From: Streptomyces hiroshimensis
Lineage (GTDB): Bacteria > Actinomycetota > Actinomycetes > Streptomycetales > Streptomycetaceae
Length of the DNA stretch: 64,000 nucleotides
Assembly (NCBI RefSeq): GCF_014650335.1
Contig: NZ_BMUT01000001.1
Span: 363,037-427,036 of the forward strand
Direction of reading: 5' to 3'
The stretch's first letter is position 1; each line of letters opens with the position of its first letter. The translations under genes were made by a program, and so were the position numbers. The notes beneath the pieces were generated by a model that was not told the origin of the DNA, ran no database searches, and saw only the letters and a program-made list of their open reading frames with translations. Below, piece after piece: positions 61,403 through 64,000 of this stretch.

Positions 61403-62875
61403 ATGACTGCTGAGAAGCCCCAGTCCGCCACCGAGGCCGCCCCCGAAGCCGGTGCCGGCCGGGCCGCGGTGACGCGTCGGTCGATGCTCAAGACCGCGGG
61501 CTTCGCCGCGCTGGCCTTCGGCGCGGCCACGGCCGGCGGGAACTCCGCCTTCGCGGCCTCGTCCGCCGGGTCGACGGAGGAGGGCGGCTCGTTCGACGCC
61601 ATCGTCATCGGTGCCGGCTACGCCGGTGTCACCGCCGCCCGTGAACTGCGCGCCCAGGGGCTGCGCCCGCTGATCCTGGAGGCCCGCGACCGCCTGGGCG
61701 GCCGGGTCTGGACCGACACCTTCGCCGGCGAGCAGATCGAGCTCGGCGGCGCCTGGGTGTCCGAGCGGCACGCCCTGGTCGAGAAGGAGCTCAAGCGCTA
61801 CAACATCGGGACCGTGAACGACCCCTCCGCGGAGGTCTCGATCGGCCCGACGCTCACCGGCTACCGCAACTTCACCCCGGCCGAGGCCGGCGCCCGCCAG
61901 GGAGCGCTCCTCAGCAAGCTGTTCGCCGGGGCCGAGCAGGTCTTCGAGCGCCCCTACGAGCCGCTCTACCGCAAGGACCTGGTCACGCCCCTCGACCGGA
62001 TCTCCCTGCGCGACCGCATCAACGAGCTGAAGCTGTCCGCCGAGGACGAGATGTGGATCAGCGGCGAGGCCGCCACGTACTCCGGCGGCAACAGCTCCCT
62101 CGGTGCGTACACGCACATGGCCCAGTGGTGGGCGCTGTCCGGTGCGAAGCCCGAGGGCTGGTTCGGCCTCATAGGCCGCCGCCCCGCGACGGGCATGACC
62201 GGCCTGCTGAAGGCCATCCTCGCGGACGCGGGCGCCGACCTGCGCCTGAACTCGCCCGTCGCCGCGATCTCCGACGACGGCCGCCGCGTGCGGGTGACCA
62301 CCCGTGCGGGCAAGACCTTCTCCGCCCCGGTGGCCGTCGTGGCGGTCCCGGTCAACATGTGGAAGACGATCGCCTTCACCCCCGGCCTGCCGGCCGTGCA
62401 CGCCGCCGCCACCGCGCAGGGCGTCGGCATCATGAGCAGCAAGAAGTTCTGGATGCGTGTCCGCGGCGACTTCGGCCGGATCTCCGCCTCGACGCCCGAG
62501 GGCAACCTGATCTCCTCGCTGCACTCGCGCACCCAGTTCGCCAACGGCGAGCAGCTGATGATCGGCTTCAGCGAGAACCCCAACCTGGACATCACCAACC
62601 GCGCCCAGGTCCAGCAGGCCATCCGGCAGATCGTGCCGAGCCTGACGGTCCTGGACATCAAGGGCCAGGACTGGGGCAACGACAAGTGGTCCGGCGGCAG
62701 CTGGGGCTTCCGCAAGCCCGGCCAGCTGCTGGCCCAGTACCCGGCCATCCAGCAGCCCTTCGGGCGCCTGTCGTTCGCCACCGACGACATCGCCAACGGC
62801 TGGAGCGGCGGCTTCATCGACGGCGCGATCGAGTCCGGGCTGCGCGCCGCCCAGCAGGCCGTCAAGTCCGTCTGA
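61403..62875 (+). CDS. Tat-exported FAD-dependent amine oxidase
   Basis: A 490-aa flavin amine oxidase. A twin-arginine signal (TRRSMLKTAGFAALAFG, residues 24 to 40, with an AFA cleavage-like end) leads to the FAD-binding Rossmann motif DAIVIGAGYAGVTAAREL and EARDRLGGRVWT, GGAWVSERH, and the C-terminal FAD segment FATDDIANGWSGGFIDGAIESG. Monoamine-oxidase-type enzymes oxidise C-N bonds to imines. An exported enzyme here could oxidise the piperidine product outside the cell, as a final maturation or inactivation step, or could be unrelated to it. The ATG at 61403 has GAGGG 7 nt upstream. The GMC oxidoreductase gene follows after 35 bp, so the two probably form an operon. Confidence 0.88.
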   Translation: MTAEKPQSATEAAPEAGAGRAAVTRRSMLKTAGFAALAFGAATAGGNSAFAASSAGSTEEGGSFDAIVIGAGYAGVTAARELRAQGLRPLILEARDRLGGRVWTDTFAGEQIELGGAWVSERHALVEKELKRYNIGTVNDPSAEVSIGPTLTGYRNFTPAEAGARQGALLSKLFAGAEQVFERPYEPLYRKDLVTPLDRISLRDRINELKLSAEDEMWISGEAATYSGGNSSLGAYTHMAQWWALSGAKPEGWFGLIGRRPATGMTGLLKAILADAGADLRLNSPVAAISDDGRRVRVTTRAGKTFSAPVAVVAVPVNMWKTIAFTPGLPAVHAAATAQGVGIMSSKKFWMRVRGDFGRISASTPEGNLISSLHSRTQFANGEQLMIGFSENPNLDITNRAQVQQAIRQIVPSLTVLDIKGQDWGNDKWSGGSWGFRKPGQLLAQYPAIQQPFGRLSFATDDIANGWSGGFIDGAIESGLRAAQQAVKSV

Positions 62876-62910
62876 CCGGCGGGAGGATCACGGGCGGCGA
62901 GGAGCGGGCC

Positions 62911-64000
62911 ATGAGCGGTACAGCATTCGACTACGTGATCGTGGGCGCCGGTTCGGCGGGCTGTGTGCTCGCCGCCCGGCTGTCCGAGGACCCGGAGGTG
63001 AGGGTCGCCCTCGTCGAGGCCGGCGGGGCGGACACCGACCGCGCCGTCCGGATCCCGGCGGCCGCCGCGCACCTCTTCGGCACCGGGTACGACTGGGGCT
63101 ACAGCACCGTGCCCCAGGCCGGCCTGGGCGGCCGCGAGGTGTACTGGCCGCGCGGCCGGACCCTGGGCGGCTCGTCGTCGGTCAACTTCCTGATGTGGGT
63201 GCCCGGGCACGCAGAGGACTACGAGCCGTGGGCCCGCGCCGCCGGAGACCTCTGGTCGTGGGACGCGGTCCGGCCCTTCCTGCGCGGGGCCGAGCACTGG
63301 ACCGGCGGCCCCGGCGCCGTGTACGGCACGGAGGGCCCGCTGTGGATCTCGCCGCCGCGCAGCCCCGATCCCACCACGGCCCGCTTCCTGCAGGCCTGCG
63401 GCGAGGCCGGGCTGAAGGAGATGACCGGAGGGCCGGGCGGGCCGGAGCACTCCGGCTGTGCGCTCACCCCGCTCAACGAGCGCAACGGCGCCCGCTGGAG
63501 CGCGGCCGACGGCTATCTGCGGCCGGCCATGGACCGCGGCAACCTTGAGGTCATCACCGGGGAGCAAGTCCACCGGGTGCTCCTGGAGGACGGCCGGGCC
63601 ACCGGCGTCGAGCTCGCCGGGCGGACCCTGACCGCGCGCCGCGAGGTCGTCCTCAGCGCGGGCACCGTCGGCTCGGCGCAGCTGCTGATGCTCTCCGGCA
63701 TCGGCGACGGCCCGCAGCTGCGGGCCGCCGGCGTGGAGCCGCGCGTCCAGCTGCCCGGCGTCGGCCGCAACCTCCAGGACCACGTCGCCGTGGACGTGAT
63801 GATGCGCGCGACGGTCGCGGTCCCGCTCGCCGACCCCGACACTCCCGCCAACCGGGAGCTCTACGAGCGCGAGCGGCGCGGCCCGCTCTCCTCCAACATC
63901 GCCGAGGCGGTGGCCTTCCTCCGCGCGGACGGCGGCACGGGTGCGCCCGACCTGGAGCTCATCTGGGCCCCGGTGGCCGACAGCGAGGCCGTCGGCGGGC
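62911..64000 (+). CDS. GMC-family FAD oxidoreductase (3' truncated by window)
   Basis: 363 codons are visible before the window ends. It has an N-terminal FAD motif (DYVIVGAGSAGCVLAARLSE), ALVEAGG, the GMC signature WPRGRTLGGSSSVNFLMW, the second signature VVLSAGTVGSAQLLMLSGIG and PGVGRNLQDHV. GMC enzymes (choline dehydrogenase, alcohol oxidase type) oxidise alcohols to aldehydes or ketones. The typical length is 500 to 560 aa, so about a third is missing. GAGGAGC precedes the ATG at 62911. In this cluster it could oxidise the module 4-derived hydroxyl to a ketone before ring closure; that is inference only. It lies 35 bp after the amine oxidase gene. Confidence 0.88.
   Translation, partial: MSGTAFDYVIVGAGSAGCVLAARLSEDPEVRVALVEAGGADTDRAVRIPAAAAHLFGTGYDWGYSTVPQAGLGGREVYWPRGRTLGGSSSVNFLMWVPGHAEDYEPWARAAGDLWSWDAVRPFLRGAEHWTGGPGAVYGTEGPLWISPPRSPDPTTARFLQACGEAGLKEMTGGPGGPEHSGCALTPLNERNGARWSAADGYLRPAMDRGNLEVITGEQVHRVLLEDGRATGVELAGRTLTARREVVLSAGTVGSAQLLMLSGIGDGPQLRAAGVEPRVQLPGVGRNLQDHVAVDVMMRATVAVPLADPDTPANRELYERERRGPLSSNIAEAVAFLRADGGTGAPDLELIWAPVADSEAVGG

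Overview
The window is GC-rich actinobacterial DNA and is almost certainly from Streptomyces or a close relative. The signs are extreme third-position GC, antisense frames that stay open for kilobases, SARP-type regulators, a TTA codon in a probable regulatory gene, and a modular type I polyketide locus. It has two parts: a housekeeping/accessory flank (1 to about 18.5 kb) and a biosynthetic gene cluster (18.5 kb to beyond the right edge).

Left flank. The window opens inside a TetM/OtrA-like ribosomal-protection GTPase whose N-terminus is off the edge. A SnoaL-like protein and a secreted trypsin-fold protease with C-terminal propeller-like repeats follow. Next is a purine-catabolism locus, 4442..13090. 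A minus-strand run encodes the FAD, 2Fe-2S and molybdopterin subunits of a xanthine-dehydrogenase-type enzyme, an NCS2 purine permease and the XdhC maturation factor. A PucR-family regulator is divergent to it. Then come a small CxxCxGxG zinc-finger protein with a coupled 18-aa leader peptide, a membrane-anchored endonuclease/exonuclease/phosphatase-family protein, and mgtA-mgtC magnesium genes. mgtA is preceded by a long leader with a short ORF whose Shine-Dalgarno sequence can be sequestered.

Biosynthetic cluster. Three minus-strand PKS genes (49769 down to 18517) form one assembly line. PKS 1 is a KSQ loading module plus modules 1 and 2. PKS 2 is modules 3 and 4. PKS 3 is module 5 with a terminal thioester reductase. 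This layout matches the coelimycin/nigrifactin class of polyketide alkaloids. From AT motifs and reductive domains I infer an acetate-started hexaketide with one methyl branch (module 3), an unprocessed hydroxyl from module 4 (its DH is wrecked), and release as an aldehyde: a 5-hydroxy-6-methyl-dodecatetraenal-like chain. Downstream lie a class III aminotransferase (aldehyde to amine), an imine reductase (cyclic imine to piperidine), an acyl-CoA-dehydrogenase-fold flavin monooxygenase with a separately encoded flavin reductase, two SnoaL-like proteins, a Tat-exported FAD amine oxidase and the start of a GMC oxidoreductase. Together they suggest a methyl-branched polyene piperidine or pyridine alkaloid.

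Control. The cluster has a short SARP, a PimR-like large SARP (SARP plus cyclase-like plus ATPase domains), and a degenerate IS701-transposase-like protein carrying a TTA codon. A perfect TCGAGGT-N11-TCGAGGT direct repeat upstream of the imine reductase has the layout of a SARP operator. The left border of the cluster is a 14-bp convergent overlap with mgtC; the right border is outside the window. No rRNA, tRNA, CRISPR array or intact insertion sequence was seen.
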